Below are positions 46,460 through 54,250 of a DNA stretch of 64,000 nt, in pieces (position 1 is the first letter of the stretch; each line of letters opens with the position of its first letter). A model generated the notes under the pieces. The model worked only from the letters and a program-made list of their open reading frames with translations. It was not told where the DNA came from and searched no databases. Position numbers and translations under genes: made by a program. The stretch is taken from assembly GCA_048268005.1 (NCBI GenBank), contig JBLWWJ010000003.1, forward strand, positions 124,001-188,000, written 5' to 3'. Source of the DNA: Ancylomarina sp048268005 (lineage in GTDB: Bacteria; Bacteroidota; Bacteroidia; Bacteroidales; Marinifilaceae).

Positions 46460-46927
46460 ATGAAAACGATAGGAATAATACTCGCAATTCTGCTTTTCAG
46501 TTGTTCAGCCTATCAAAAGGCAGAATATTCAAAACAATCAAATCTGATTACTTTAATAAAATCGAGATGTAGAGGCAAATGTCCGGTTTATGAACTCAAC
46601 ATCAACACAGAAGGAGAAGCTTTTTATCATGGAATTTCAAATGTGAAAAAGAAAGGTGTATTCAAATTCAATCTGAGCAAAAAAGAACTCGATGAACTAC
46701 AAGAGCTTTTTGCTGAATTAAAATTTCTAGAGATTAAACTCCATCATAAAACTAAATATCGCGATGTGCCTTATACAACATTGAAATATAAAGGAAAATC
46801 TCATTATTACCGCTCCTCTTGGGAATCATCCCCCTTTAAAAATATTGTAAAAAAACTAGACTTCTTAATCAAGGAGAATGTTAAGACTCCTAGTATGAAA
46901 AGGCATAACAAACTGGCCTTGAAGTAA
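46460..46927 (+). CDS. DUF6438-like small lipoprotein
   Basis: A 155-residue lipoprotein with a short signal peptide ending LLFSC (Cys15). The mature part matches what I know of the DUF6438 domain: ITLIKSRCRGKCPVYELNI, GEAFYHG, a helix KKELDELQELFAELKFLEI and YTTLKYKGKSHYY. The RCRGKCP cysteines suggest a disulfide or metal site. Function unknown. It precedes the Dlt-like operon by 97 bases but has its own spacing and the operon has its own -7 box, so it is probably not a member. Confidence 0.75.
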   Translation: MKTIGIILAILLFSCSAYQKAEYSKQSNLITLIKSRCRGKCPVYELNINTEGEAFYHGISNVKKKGVFKFNLSKKELDELQELFAELKFLEIKLHHKTKYRDVPYTTLKYKGKSHYYRSSWESSPFKNIVKKLDFLIKENVKTPSMKRHNKLALK

Positions 46928-46985
46928 TCAAATAACAATCCATAATTTTTATTTGATTAACATGCGATTTATTTAGCATTTCACA

Positions 46986-46993
46986 TAAATTTG
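46986..46993 (+). promoter_or_regulatory. -7 element of the Dlt-like operon
   Basis: TAAATTTG is a full TAnnTTTG match 31 bases before the ATG of the adenylation-enzyme gene. A TTTG at the right -33 distance is not seen. Confidence 0.45.
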
Positions 46994-47024
46994 CACAAAA
47001 TTAAGTCAAAAATCAATCTGTATC

Positions 47025-48527
47025 ATGCTTAATCAAAATTTACTTACCCTAATTATAAAGGGTATTCAGAACAATCCCGATAGGAATGCATTTTTCATTG
47101 ATGGAGAACATTATACATATAAAACCTTAGCAAAAAGAATATCCGGAATATACAATATTGTAAAGCAACATACTGGTTCCGCTTCACAATGCATTGGAAT
47201 TCTTGAAGGTGATAATATTGAAACCTACGCCAGCATATTAGCTGTTTTATTCTCAGGAAATACTTACGTCATTTTAAATCCTCATAATCCCAATAGCAGG
47301 AATAGAACCATAGTTGAATCAACAGATATTCAATTAGTTCTTTACTCATCAGGAAATGAGGCTTCCTTAGATTTCCCGAAATACGTTAATTCACTTTGTA
47401 CCACAGACCTTGAATCAGAAACGATATCATATCAGTTAGATCCACAAATAAATAAGGATTCATTAGCCTATATCATATTCACATCAGGAAGTACCGGTGT
47501 ACCTAAGGGTGTACCAATTTCCCATGGAAACTTAACTGCTTTTTATGATGCTTACTCTTCATTAAATTTTAATTTAAATAAAGAAGACAGGCTGCTTCAA
47601 ATGTTTGATCTTTGCTTTGATGTATCTGTGGTATCTACTCTTTACCCCCTTACATTAGGTGCCTGCATTTATACCGTTCCACAAAATGGTGTAAAATACA
47701 CACATGTTTACGAATTATTAGAGGATGAAGAATTAACATTTGCTGCTATCGCACCCTCATTACTTTCCTACCTTCAACCCTATTTTGAAGAAATAAATCT
47801 ACCTAAACTTAAATATCTAATTCTAACGGCAGAAGCTTCAAACTGGGATTTAGTATCTCAATTTATCCCTAGCATTCCCAATGCTGAATTAGTTAACCTT
47901 TATGGGCCTACAGAAGCCACTATTTACTGTACTTCATATCGTGTGAATCCAGATTGTGTTGACACCTATAATGGCATGTTAGCAATTGGCAAAGCATTTC
48001 AAAGTATGCACACCATAATTGTTGACGAAAACTTACAAGAGGTTCCTAAAGGAACAAAAGGAGAAATGTGTGTCGCTGGAGCGCAATTAATGGAAGGCTA
48101 TTGGAAAGATTCAAATAAATCAAAGGAAGTGTTTGTCGAACTAGATTGCTATGGCGTACCAACTCGTTACTACAAAACAGGTGACATTTGCTTTATGGAT
48201 GAAAAAGATTGTATACACTATTGCGGACGAAAAGATTACCAGGTTCAGATTCAAGGCTTTCGTGTTGAATTAAATGAAATAGAACATACCGTAAGACAAT
48301 ATCATTCGCTAGGATCTAATGTGGTTCTTGCCAAGCCCAACCAATTAGGTAATCAGGAATTACATCTCTTTGTCGAAAAATACCAAGGGGAACAAGCAAG
48401 CTTAATCGATTTTTTAAAGGAGAACCTTCCCCTTTATATGTGTCCTAAAAACATCTATGACATGAACGAATTCCCACTAAATTCAAGTGGTAAAGTGGAT
48501 CGTAAAAAACTCTTAGAATTAGTATAA
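47025..48527 (+). CDS. DltA-like AMP-forming amino acid-carrier protein ligase
   Basis: A 500-residue stand-alone adenylation enzyme. It has the core motifs A3 FTSGSTGVPKG (152-162), A5 NLYGPTEATIY (291-301), A7 YKTGDIC, A8 GRKDYQVQIQGFRVELNEIE and the A10 lysine in SSGKVDRKK (K490). Order and length match DltA, which activates D-alanine and loads it on DltC. In Bacillus DltA a Cys at 268/269 (in FCGE) lies against the D-Ala side chain; the aligned position here is Thr268 in LILTAEAS, so the activated acid may differ. It starts a four-gene operon. Confidence 0.85.
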   Translation: MLNQNLLTLIIKGIQNNPDRNAFFIDGEHYTYKTLAKRISGIYNIVKQHTGSASQCIGILEGDNIETYASILAVLFSGNTYVILNPHNPNSRNRTIVESTDIQLVLYSSGNEASLDFPKYVNSLCTTDLESETISYQLDPQINKDSLAYIIFTSGSTGVPKGVPISHGNLTAFYDAYSSLNFNLNKEDRLLQMFDLCFDVSVVSTLYPLTLGACIYTVPQNGVKYTHVYELLEDEELTFAAIAPSLLSYLQPYFEEINLPKLKYLILTAEASNWDLVSQFIPSIPNAELVNLYGPTEATIYCTSYRVNPDCVDTYNGMLAIGKAFQSMHTIIVDENLQEVPKGTKGEMCVAGAQLMEGYWKDSNKSKEVFVELDCYGVPTRYYKTGDICFMDEKDCIHYCGRKDYQVQIQGFRVELNEIEHTVRQYHSLGSNVVLAKPNQLGNQELHLFVEKYQGEQASLIDFLKENLPLYMCPKNIYDMNEFPLNSSGKVDRKKLLELV

Positions 48528-48542
48528 AAACAAATATTACGA

Positions 48543-48785
48543 ATGGAAATAGATCAAATTTTAGACGAAGTCAATAGCATCTTCCGTGAAGTGCTTAATA
48601 ACTCAACCATTAACTTAACAACAACATCTACAGCCGAAGATGTTGATGAATGGGATTCATTAAATAACATTAGACTCATCACTGAAGTGGAGAAACATTT
48701 CAAGGTCAAGTTTAAACTTAGAGAGATAATGAAACTAAAAAACGTTGGTGAATTGTGTACTGGTGTTCAAAAAAAATTAGCGTAA
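48543..48785 (+). CDS. Acyl carrier protein, DltC-like
   Basis: An 80-residue carrier with the attachment serine S39 in DEWDSLNNIRL, which would be modified with phosphopantetheine. The four-helix pattern and the end LKNVGELCTGVQKKL are complete. It lies 15 bases behind the adenylation gene and 7 bases ahead of the MBOAT gene, so it is the dedicated carrier for this operon rather than the fatty-acid ACP. Confidence 0.9.
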   Translation: MEIDQILDEVNSIFREVLNNSTINLTTTSTAEDVDEWDSLNNIRLITEVEKHFKVKFKLREIMKLKNVGELCTGVQKKLA

Positions 48786-48792
48786 AAAAATC

Positions 48793-50232
48793 ATGATTTT
48801 TAATTCTTGGGAATTTGCAGTACTCTTTATTGTGATTACAGGCATTTTCTATTTTATTGTCCCGCAATTAAGAAAATGGTTGTTATTAGCTGGCAGCATC
48901 GTTTTTATAGGATTCAACCATTGGGGGTATCTTGCTCTTGCAGTATCAACGGCATTATTAACTTATGGTTCTGGTATTTGGATTGACAAACAGACTAATG
49001 ACAAAACTCGACAACGATTCTTCACAATCAGTCTAATAGCTCACCTGGCAATTCTTGTTTTCTTTAAATATTTTGGATTTCTAGAAGCCAATATGGGCTT
49101 GTTTATTAAAACGATAGGAGGTCATTGGAATTCCACAATCACGAGTATTTTTTTACCGCTGGGGATATCATTCTATATATTCCAATCCATTTCTTATCTT
49201 ATCGAAGTTTATTGGGAAGAGCAGGAAGCTGAAAAGAATTTAAGCGACTTCATGCTTTATATGCTATTCTTCATGAAATTCTTATCAGGACCAATAGAAC
49301 GTCCAGGAGAATTTCTACCTCAAATTAAAGAGACGAAAGTATTTGATTACGATAAAGTAAGCTATGGTCTTAGATTAATTGCTATTGGTTTATTTAAAAA
49401 ACTGATTATCTCTAATTTATTAGCGACGGTAGTCAATGATGTATTTAGTTCGGTACAAGATTATTCAGGAGTGCAACTTTGTGTTGCGACCTTAGTTTAC
49501 CCTATTCAGCTTTATGCTGATTTCTCAGGCTATACCGATATTGCAATCGGTGGAGCTGCCATACTTGGTTATCGATTATCTCCAAATTTCAACCGTCCCT
49601 TTATTGCACAATCCATCACCGATTTTTGGCGACGTTGGCACATGAGTCTGTCATTTTGGGTCAAAGATTATATATACGAACCAATTGCCTTTAAAAAGAG
49701 AAACTGGGGCATTTGGGGCATCTCGTACGCTTTGATGTTAACTTTTATTCTTCTGGGCTTATGGCATGGTGATAGCTGGAATTTCATCATTTATGGTGCC
49801 ATTCAGGGCGCAGTCATCATTTACGAAATGAGTCGTTCAAAATGGTGTTCAAAATGGAACAAATACCTTTCTGGCAGATGGTTCAAAGCTTATAACATCA
49901 TCAGGACATATCTTATTTTTTCTGCATCTCTTCTTTTCTTCAAAATTGAAAAATTTAGTGATGTCGTTTATGTGTACAATCATATTTTTGATGGAATAAA
50001 AGCCACATATAAGGAAATAAATTTAGGCATGAGCGATCATAATATAATCGTTATAGCTTTTGCAACTACTCTATTATTCTTTTACGAGTATGCTGACAGT
50101 AAATGGGATATTTGGGGGAAATTGAGGCAAAAACCTATAGCCTTACGATGGAGTGTTTATTACCTGATCATTTTTATCATCTTTTCTTGTGGTGATTTTG
50201 GAGCCACTGACTTTATCTATCTGCAGTTTTAA
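48793..50232 (+). CDS. MBOAT-family O-acyltransferase, DltB-like
   Basis: A 479-residue membrane O-acyltransferase with about 11-12 helices. The active-site histidine of MBOAT proteins is in LGLWHGDSWNF (H325), and the preceding block FWRRWHMSLSFWVKDYIYEP (H283) is the second conserved MBOAT site. It would take the acyl or aminoacyl group from the carrier protein and pass it across the membrane to a polymer, as in DltB and alginate AlgI. The gene order with ligase, carrier and SGNH protein favours a DltB role. Confidence 0.9.
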   Translation: MIFNSWEFAVLFIVITGIFYFIVPQLRKWLLLAGSIVFIGFNHWGYLALAVSTALLTYGSGIWIDKQTNDKTRQRFFTISLIAHLAILVFFKYFGFLEANMGLFIKTIGGHWNSTITSIFLPLGISFYIFQSISYLIEVYWEEQEAEKNLSDFMLYMLFFMKFLSGPIERPGEFLPQIKETKVFDYDKVSYGLRLIAIGLFKKLIISNLLATVVNDVFSSVQDYSGVQLCVATLVYPIQLYADFSGYTDIAIGGAAILGYRLSPNFNRPFIAQSITDFWRRWHMSLSFWVKDYIYEPIAFKKRNWGIWGISYALMLTFILLGLWHGDSWNFIIYGAIQGAVIIYEMSRSKWCSKWNKYLSGRWFKAYNIIRTYLIFSASLLFFKIEKFSDVVYVYNHIFDGIKATYKEINLGMSDHNIIVIAFATTLLFFYEYADSKWDIWGKLRQKPIALRWSVYYLIIFIIFSCGDFGATDFIYLQF

Positions 50233-50235
50233 AAT

Positions 50236-51237
50236 ATGAACAAAAAAAATCTATCAACATTCATAAAAAAGATATTAATCTTTCTCATTCCATTATTAGT
50301 TATAATTACGGGATATATAATTTCTGACCCATTCAAAGTAACTCGTACGTACAAAAAATACGAAAATAAACCTGTATTTCTTAATCAAGGCTATATCTGT
50401 TGGCAAACTTATTTGAATCATAGAGATAGTTTAAAATATGACTCATACATACTTGGTAATTCATGCACTGTAGCCTTTCCTACAGATTTATGGAAACCAT
50501 TTATCAAAGATGCTACACCAATTCGTATTTTTGGTGATGCGGAATCTCTATATGCAATTCATAAAAAAATTAAACGATTAGACCAATCGAATGTTCCTAT
50601 AAAAAATGTACTTCTTTTATTAGATAATAATACCTTACAAAAGGTAGATAAGAATAACTCACACTCGCGTATTTTACACCCAGATATTAGTAATATTGGC
50701 ATTATCGAATTCCAAAAAGAATTTATAATAGCCTTCTTCAATTTAAAGTTCTTACTACCATATATAGATTATCGTATTTTTCATTCATATCGAAAATACA
50801 TGAAAGGAATTCTAACCGATAAAGACCTGCATCGCAACCAATTAACGAATGACTTCCGCAACCCAAGAGAAGATGAAATTTTAAAAACAAAAGAACAGTA
50901 CTGGATTAAGCATAAAAAAGAATTTCCCAAACGAGATCTGATTGTAGATCCCTACGAACAAACAATCTTTAATAAACAAAAGAATATGCTCTCAGAAATT
51001 GGTGAAATATTCAAGAGAAATAAGACAAATTATCAAATCATTATTAGTCCTGAATGGTCACAAAAAGAGATTAATAGCAAAGATTTAATTGAACTAAAGA
51101 GGATATTCGATTTAAATCGCATTCATGATTTCTCTGGTAAAAATAAATACACCCAGAATCAAAAGTATTTTTATGAGAAGGGCCATTACAGACCCCTACT
51201 AGGCAAGATCATTTTGCAAGAGATATACAAGAATTAA
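50236..51237 (+). CDS. Membrane-anchored SGNH-like protein, DltD-like position
   Basis: A 333-residue protein: an N-terminal membrane anchor (about 11-30) and an extracytoplasmic domain with an SGNH-like pattern. The candidate nucleophile is S76 in YILGNSCTVAF, and the candidate His is H317 in YFYEKGHYRPLLG, with Glu in place of the usual Asp three residues before it. Similarity to DltD is weak; I assign it by gene order (3 bases behind the MBOAT gene) and the SGNH-type motif. It would complete transfer of the acyl group to the acceptor outside the inner membrane. Confidence 0.65.
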   Translation: MNKKNLSTFIKKILIFLIPLLVIITGYIISDPFKVTRTYKKYENKPVFLNQGYICWQTYLNHRDSLKYDSYILGNSCTVAFPTDLWKPFIKDATPIRIFGDAESLYAIHKKIKRLDQSNVPIKNVLLLLDNNTLQKVDKNNSHSRILHPDISNIGIIEFQKEFIIAFFNLKFLLPYIDYRIFHSYRKYMKGILTDKDLHRNQLTNDFRNPREDEILKTKEQYWIKHKKEFPKRDLIVDPYEQTIFNKQKNMLSEIGEIFKRNKTNYQIIISPEWSQKEINSKDLIELKRIFDLNRIHDFSGKNKYTQNQKYFYEKGHYRPLLGKIILQEIYKN

Positions 51238-51290
51238 ACTTATAGGTTCATTCTATTAAATCAAATAAACCTTTAAGTTAGACAAGTGTA

Positions 51291-51315
51291 AAAGGGAAAG
51301 TTAAGCTTTCCCTTT
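51291..51315. terminator. Bidirectional terminator after the Dlt-like operon
   Basis: AAAGGGAAAG / CTTTCCCTTT is a perfect 10-bp stem with a 5-base loop and T-tract (CTTTT) on the plus side. It includes the stop codon of the convergent nuclease gene (51301-51303). Confidence 0.8.
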
Positions 51316-52209
51316 CTTTTTATGCTGCCAGCAAAAAGAAGAACCTGAGCTAGCTTTTCGTTTACATTGTGAGCCATTCTTTGTTTTGCCACAACATTGC
51401 CCGTTAGTAAGCTTTACGGTCTTTGTTTGAGAGTGATTTTTTGCTTTTACTAAAAAAGGAGCTGTTTCTTTATGAACTCCGAAATTCCAATTCTGTGAGC
51501 TTTGATTAGCTTCCAATTTCGTTTCGAGTTCATCTGGCAATTGTCGAAAAAAATTAATCCCAGTCAACCTTTCCAGTTGATCAACACTTACAACAAAACT
51601 AGATAAGGGTTGTTCCGATTTTTTATTCGCCAAGAGGAATGCAATCATATTTGACTGACCTATCTTTTCGCGAAAAATTATCTTGTAATATTTTTCAGGA
51701 ACAGCAACCCTATTCTTCCCAATTGTTGGTAAATCTGGTTTTAAAATAGAACCGGTTACGACATAAATCTTATCGTAAGCTTTTGCCCAATTTCGCACCT
51801 GAGTCTCTAATTTTTTCCAGATTCCACGATTAAAAGATGGGCTCTGAGGTGACATATTCGACATATAGAAGCTCTCTGACATAGCAGCTTCCGAAAAACC
51901 CATATCAGCGGCAGGAGCCAGATGTCCTCTATCGTAACCACTCCCCTTATAATCGTTTAGGTCTGCTGAACCTGTTTTTACATTAGGATCAGGTCTAAAA
52001 TTATCATCTCGCTTAAATGAACTTATCGCTTCACTCGCATTTAATTCATATGCCACCCATTGGGCTTGCTCAAACTTTTCACTATAAGAAAGAATGTAGT
52101 GCTTGTGTTTGATAATTTCACCTGTATGAGAAGGTAGATATTTGTAATCTTGTGAAAATCCGATTAAGGATGTCAAAAGAAATAAAGAGAGTAAGATTTT
52201 TCTGGTCAT
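51301..52209 (-). CDS. Exported DNA/RNA non-specific endonuclease with C-terminal Cys/His motif
   Basis: A 302-residue exported nuclease of the NUC1/EndoG (beta-beta-alpha metal) family. After a signal peptide (1-19, GFS) the catalytic motif DRGHLAPAADM (H96) and the metal-binding N127 in SPSFNRGIW are seen. The last 31 residues carry a separate motif, CCGKTKNGSQCKRKASSGSSFCWQH (C272, C273, C282, C293, H296), which looks like a small zinc site of the DUF5763 type, with basic residues that could help bind nucleic acid. Such enzymes degrade extracellular or periplasmic DNA and RNA for nutrients or DNA uptake control. The gene lies 60 bases downstream of a tRNA-Leu. Confidence 0.88.
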   Translation of the reverse strand: MTRKILLSLFLLTSLIGFSQDYKYLPSHTGEIIKHKHYILSYSEKFEQAQWVAYELNASEAISSFKRDDNFRPDPNVKTGSADLNDYKGSGYDRGHLAPAADMGFSEAAMSESFYMSNMSPQSPSFNRGIWKKLETQVRNWAKAYDKIYVVTGSILKPDLPTIGKNRVAVPEKYYKIIFREKIGQSNMIAFLLANKKSEQPLSSFVVSVDQLERLTGINFFRQLPDELETKLEANQSSQNWNFGVHKETAPFLVKAKNHSQTKTVKLTNGQCCGKTKNGSQCKRKASSGSSFCWQHKKKGKA

Positions 52210-52236
52210 CGAGATTCAAAATAGAGAGCATAAAAA

Positions 52237-52262
52237 AATCCTCTTGATTTCTCAAGAGGATT
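52237..52262 (-). terminator. Intrinsic terminator after tRNA-Leu
   Basis: AATCCTCTTGA, 4-base loop, TCAAGAGGATT, an 11-bp stem followed on the minus strand by seven T. It starts 8 bases beyond the tRNA 3' end. Confidence 0.85.
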
Positions 52263-52269
52263 CTCGCGG

Positions 52270-52351
52270 TACCCAGGGCCGGGATCGAACCGGCACGGGT
52301 TGCCCCACTGGTGTTTGAGACCAGCGCGTCTACCAATTCCGCCACCTGGGC
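52270..52351 (-). tRNA. tRNA-Leu (anticodon CAA)
   Basis: On the minus strand the gene begins GCCCAGGTGGCGGAATTGG. The acceptor stem GCCCAGG pairs with CCTGGGT, giving 82 nt with discriminator A and a long variable arm, as in leucine tRNAs. The anticodon stem-loop CTGGT-CTCAAAC-ACCAG shows anticodon CAA, reading UUG. CCA is not encoded (the genome continues CCG). The T-loop GGTTCGATCCC is canonical. No second tRNA is adjacent, and a terminator follows directly. Confidence 0.95.
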
Positions 52352-52430
52352 ATTGCTTTTGATTGCGATGCAAATGTATGGAAATGTTTCATTCCTGCAA
52401 AACAAAAACAAGCTTTTTTTAAGAAAAAAA

Positions 52431-52468
52431 AGTCAGAGAAATGGCCCACTACAGGTACTTCTCTGACT
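52431..52468 (-). terminator. Intrinsic terminator after the AbgT-type transporter gene
   Basis: AGTCAGAGAA / TTCTCTGACT forms a 10-bp stem with an 18-base loop; on the minus strand TTTTTTTCTT follows. Confidence 0.78.
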
Positions 52469-52524
52469 GTCATTATTCTATAATTTATATTGAAGGTGAA
52501 ATAAATTTCACTTTTTCATCATTT

Positions 52525-54063
52525 CTAGTTAGGCATGGTATATTCCAAGCCTGCTCCAGGTCCCAATGGTAAACCTAGCAAAAGCCAGCCCATTAATAAA
52601 ATGACCCACGCCACAAAGAATGCCACTGAGTACGGTAGCATGGTTGCAATAATAGTTCCTATACCAGATTCTTTGTCATATTTCTGCACATAAGCAATAA
52701 TCAGTGCAAAGAAACTCATCATTGGCGAAATCACATTGGTTACAGAATCACCAATACGATAAACGACCTGAGATAGCTCTGGCGAATAGCCCATCAACAT
52801 AAACATAGGGATAAAGATTGGTGCCATAATGGCCCACTTTGCCGAAGCCGAGCCCATCAACATATTAATAAGGGCCGATAAGAGCACAAATAAAATCATC
52901 AAAGGAATCATACCAATATCAGCAGTCATAAGTGCTCCAGCTCCCTTAATAGCCATAATAACACCAAGATTTGACCATTTAAAATAAGCCACGAACTGAG
53001 CCGCGAAAAATACAAGAACGTAGTAACTTGCCAGAGTTTCCATTGACTTACCCATACCTTTCATGATATCAACGTCCGATTTGAAGACTTTCGCTCCAAA
53101 ACCATAAGCAATACCACAACCACCAGCGCCTAAAAACAGGAGTGCCACAACCCCTTTAATCAGTGGAGATGTTAAGAATCCTCCATCAGGACCTCTAAAA
53201 AATCCATCCTCAGGATATAAACCCCAAACAGTTAAGGCAGTTAAGAAAAGCACAACATATAAAGCCCAACGCAAACCACGTTTTTCCAAATCAGTTAGCT
53301 GATGAATTTCTTCCTTGTGCTCAGCCGCATCTTTATAGACCCCTAAACGAGGCTCAATTAATTTCTCTGTTACTATTGTACCAACAATGGCAACAAGGAA
53401 GGTTGAAACCACCATAAAATAATAATTGGCCGTTGGATTTACAATAGCCGTAGGATCAACAATACGAGCCGCTTCCTGTGAAAGACCTGCCAACAAAGGA
53501 TCTATAGTTCCCAATATAAGATTCGCAGAGAAACCTCCCGAAACACCAGCAAAAGCAGCTGCCATACCAGCTATAGGATGGCGATCAACAGCAACAAAAA
53601 TAATACCTGCCAATGGAATTAATAAGACGTAACCAACATCAGAGGCTGTATTGGATAAAATACCTGCCAATACAATCACAAAAGTCAGCATATTTTTAGG
53701 TGCTGACAAAACCAGTTTACGAATCAAAGTTCCAATCAATCCTGAACTTTCTGCAATACCAATACCCAACATAGCGACCATCACAATACCTAAGGGTGCA
53801 AAGCCAGTAAAATTGTCCACCATATCAACTAAGATGCGATGAAAGCCTTCAATTGATAAAAGATTTACAACTTTAATTGTTTCTTTAGTACCAGGATGAA
53901 CTGCTTGCCAATCGAAAAATGAAGCAACACCAGATAATAAGATAGCCATTAAGGCAAATATGGCAAACAGAGTTGCCGGATGTGGGAGTGCATTCCCAAA
54001 TTTTTCAGTCACATTCAGAAAACGATCAGTCCAGCCACGTTTCTTAGTCAATTTTTTTTCCAT
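52525..54063 (-). CDS. AbgT-family transporter
   Basis: A 512-residue inner-membrane transporter with about 11-12 helices, of the AbgT family (importers of p-aminobenzoyl-glutamate in E. coli; the related MtrF exports sulfonamides). Family blocks are GVSGGFSANLILGTIDPLLAGL (about 174-195), GRHAATLF-like start NALPHPATLFAIFALMAILLSG and MGSASAKWAIMAPIFIPMFMLMGYSPELSQVVYRIGDSVTN near the C-terminus. The substrate in this organism is not known. It is single, with a -7 box upstream and a hairpin downstream. Confidence 0.9.
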   Translation of the reverse strand: MEKKLTKKRGWTDRFLNVTEKFGNALPHPATLFAIFALMAILLSGVASFFDWQAVHPGTKETIKVVNLLSIEGFHRILVDMVDNFTGFAPLGIVMVAMLGIGIAESSGLIGTLIRKLVLSAPKNMLTFVIVLAGILSNTASDVGYVLLIPLAGIIFVAVDRHPIAGMAAAFAGVSGGFSANLILGTIDPLLAGLSQEAARIVDPTAIVNPTANYYFMVVSTFLVAIVGTIVTEKLIEPRLGVYKDAAEHKEEIHQLTDLEKRGLRWALYVVLFLTALTVWGLYPEDGFFRGPDGGFLTSPLIKGVVALLFLGAGGCGIAYGFGAKVFKSDVDIMKGMGKSMETLASYYVLVFFAAQFVAYFKWSNLGVIMAIKGAGALMTADIGMIPLMILFVLLSALINMLMGSASAKWAIMAPIFIPMFMLMGYSPELSQVVYRIGDSVTNVISPMMSFFALIIAYVQKYDKESGIGTIIATMLPYSVAFFVAWVILLMGWLLLGLPLGPGAGLEYTMPN

Positions 54064-54123
54064 AATTAATGTTAGTCGGTTGAGTTATAAAGCTTGAAAA
54101 TCTGTCCGGAACTTTCAAGATCA

Positions 54124-54131
54124 CAAATATA
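54124..54131 (-). promoter_or_regulatory. -7 element of the AbgT-type transporter gene
   Basis: On the minus strand this is TATATTTG, a full TAnnTTTG match, about 60 bases before the ATG. ATTG lies 18 bases further upstream, a poor -33 match. Confidence 0.42.
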
Positions 54132-54200
54132 CCAATATGTCGCATTTTTCAATGGGGAACTTCCCTACCGGAATGCAATCTCATTCAGATCAGTACAAAA

Positions 54201-54228
54201 AAAGAGGCATCCATAAGGACGCCTCTTT
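54201..54228 (-). terminator. Intrinsic terminator after glyS
   Basis: AAAGAGGCATCC, ATAA loop, GGACGCCTCTTT is a 12-bp stem with one mismatch. On the minus strand a run of T follows (TTTTTTTGTAC). Confidence 0.85.
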
Positions 54229-54250
54229 CAATATATAAGCTTATAAAAGT

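Noticed and set aside
52262..52360. tRNA-Leu as an integration (att) site of an island
   Set aside because: No integrase, no direct repeat of the tRNA end and no change in gene content were seen on either side.
52118..52411. 97-residue minus-strand frame over the tRNA region
   Set aside because: Its middle is the translated tRNA-Leu gene and its end overlaps the nuclease start in another frame; no signal of coding.
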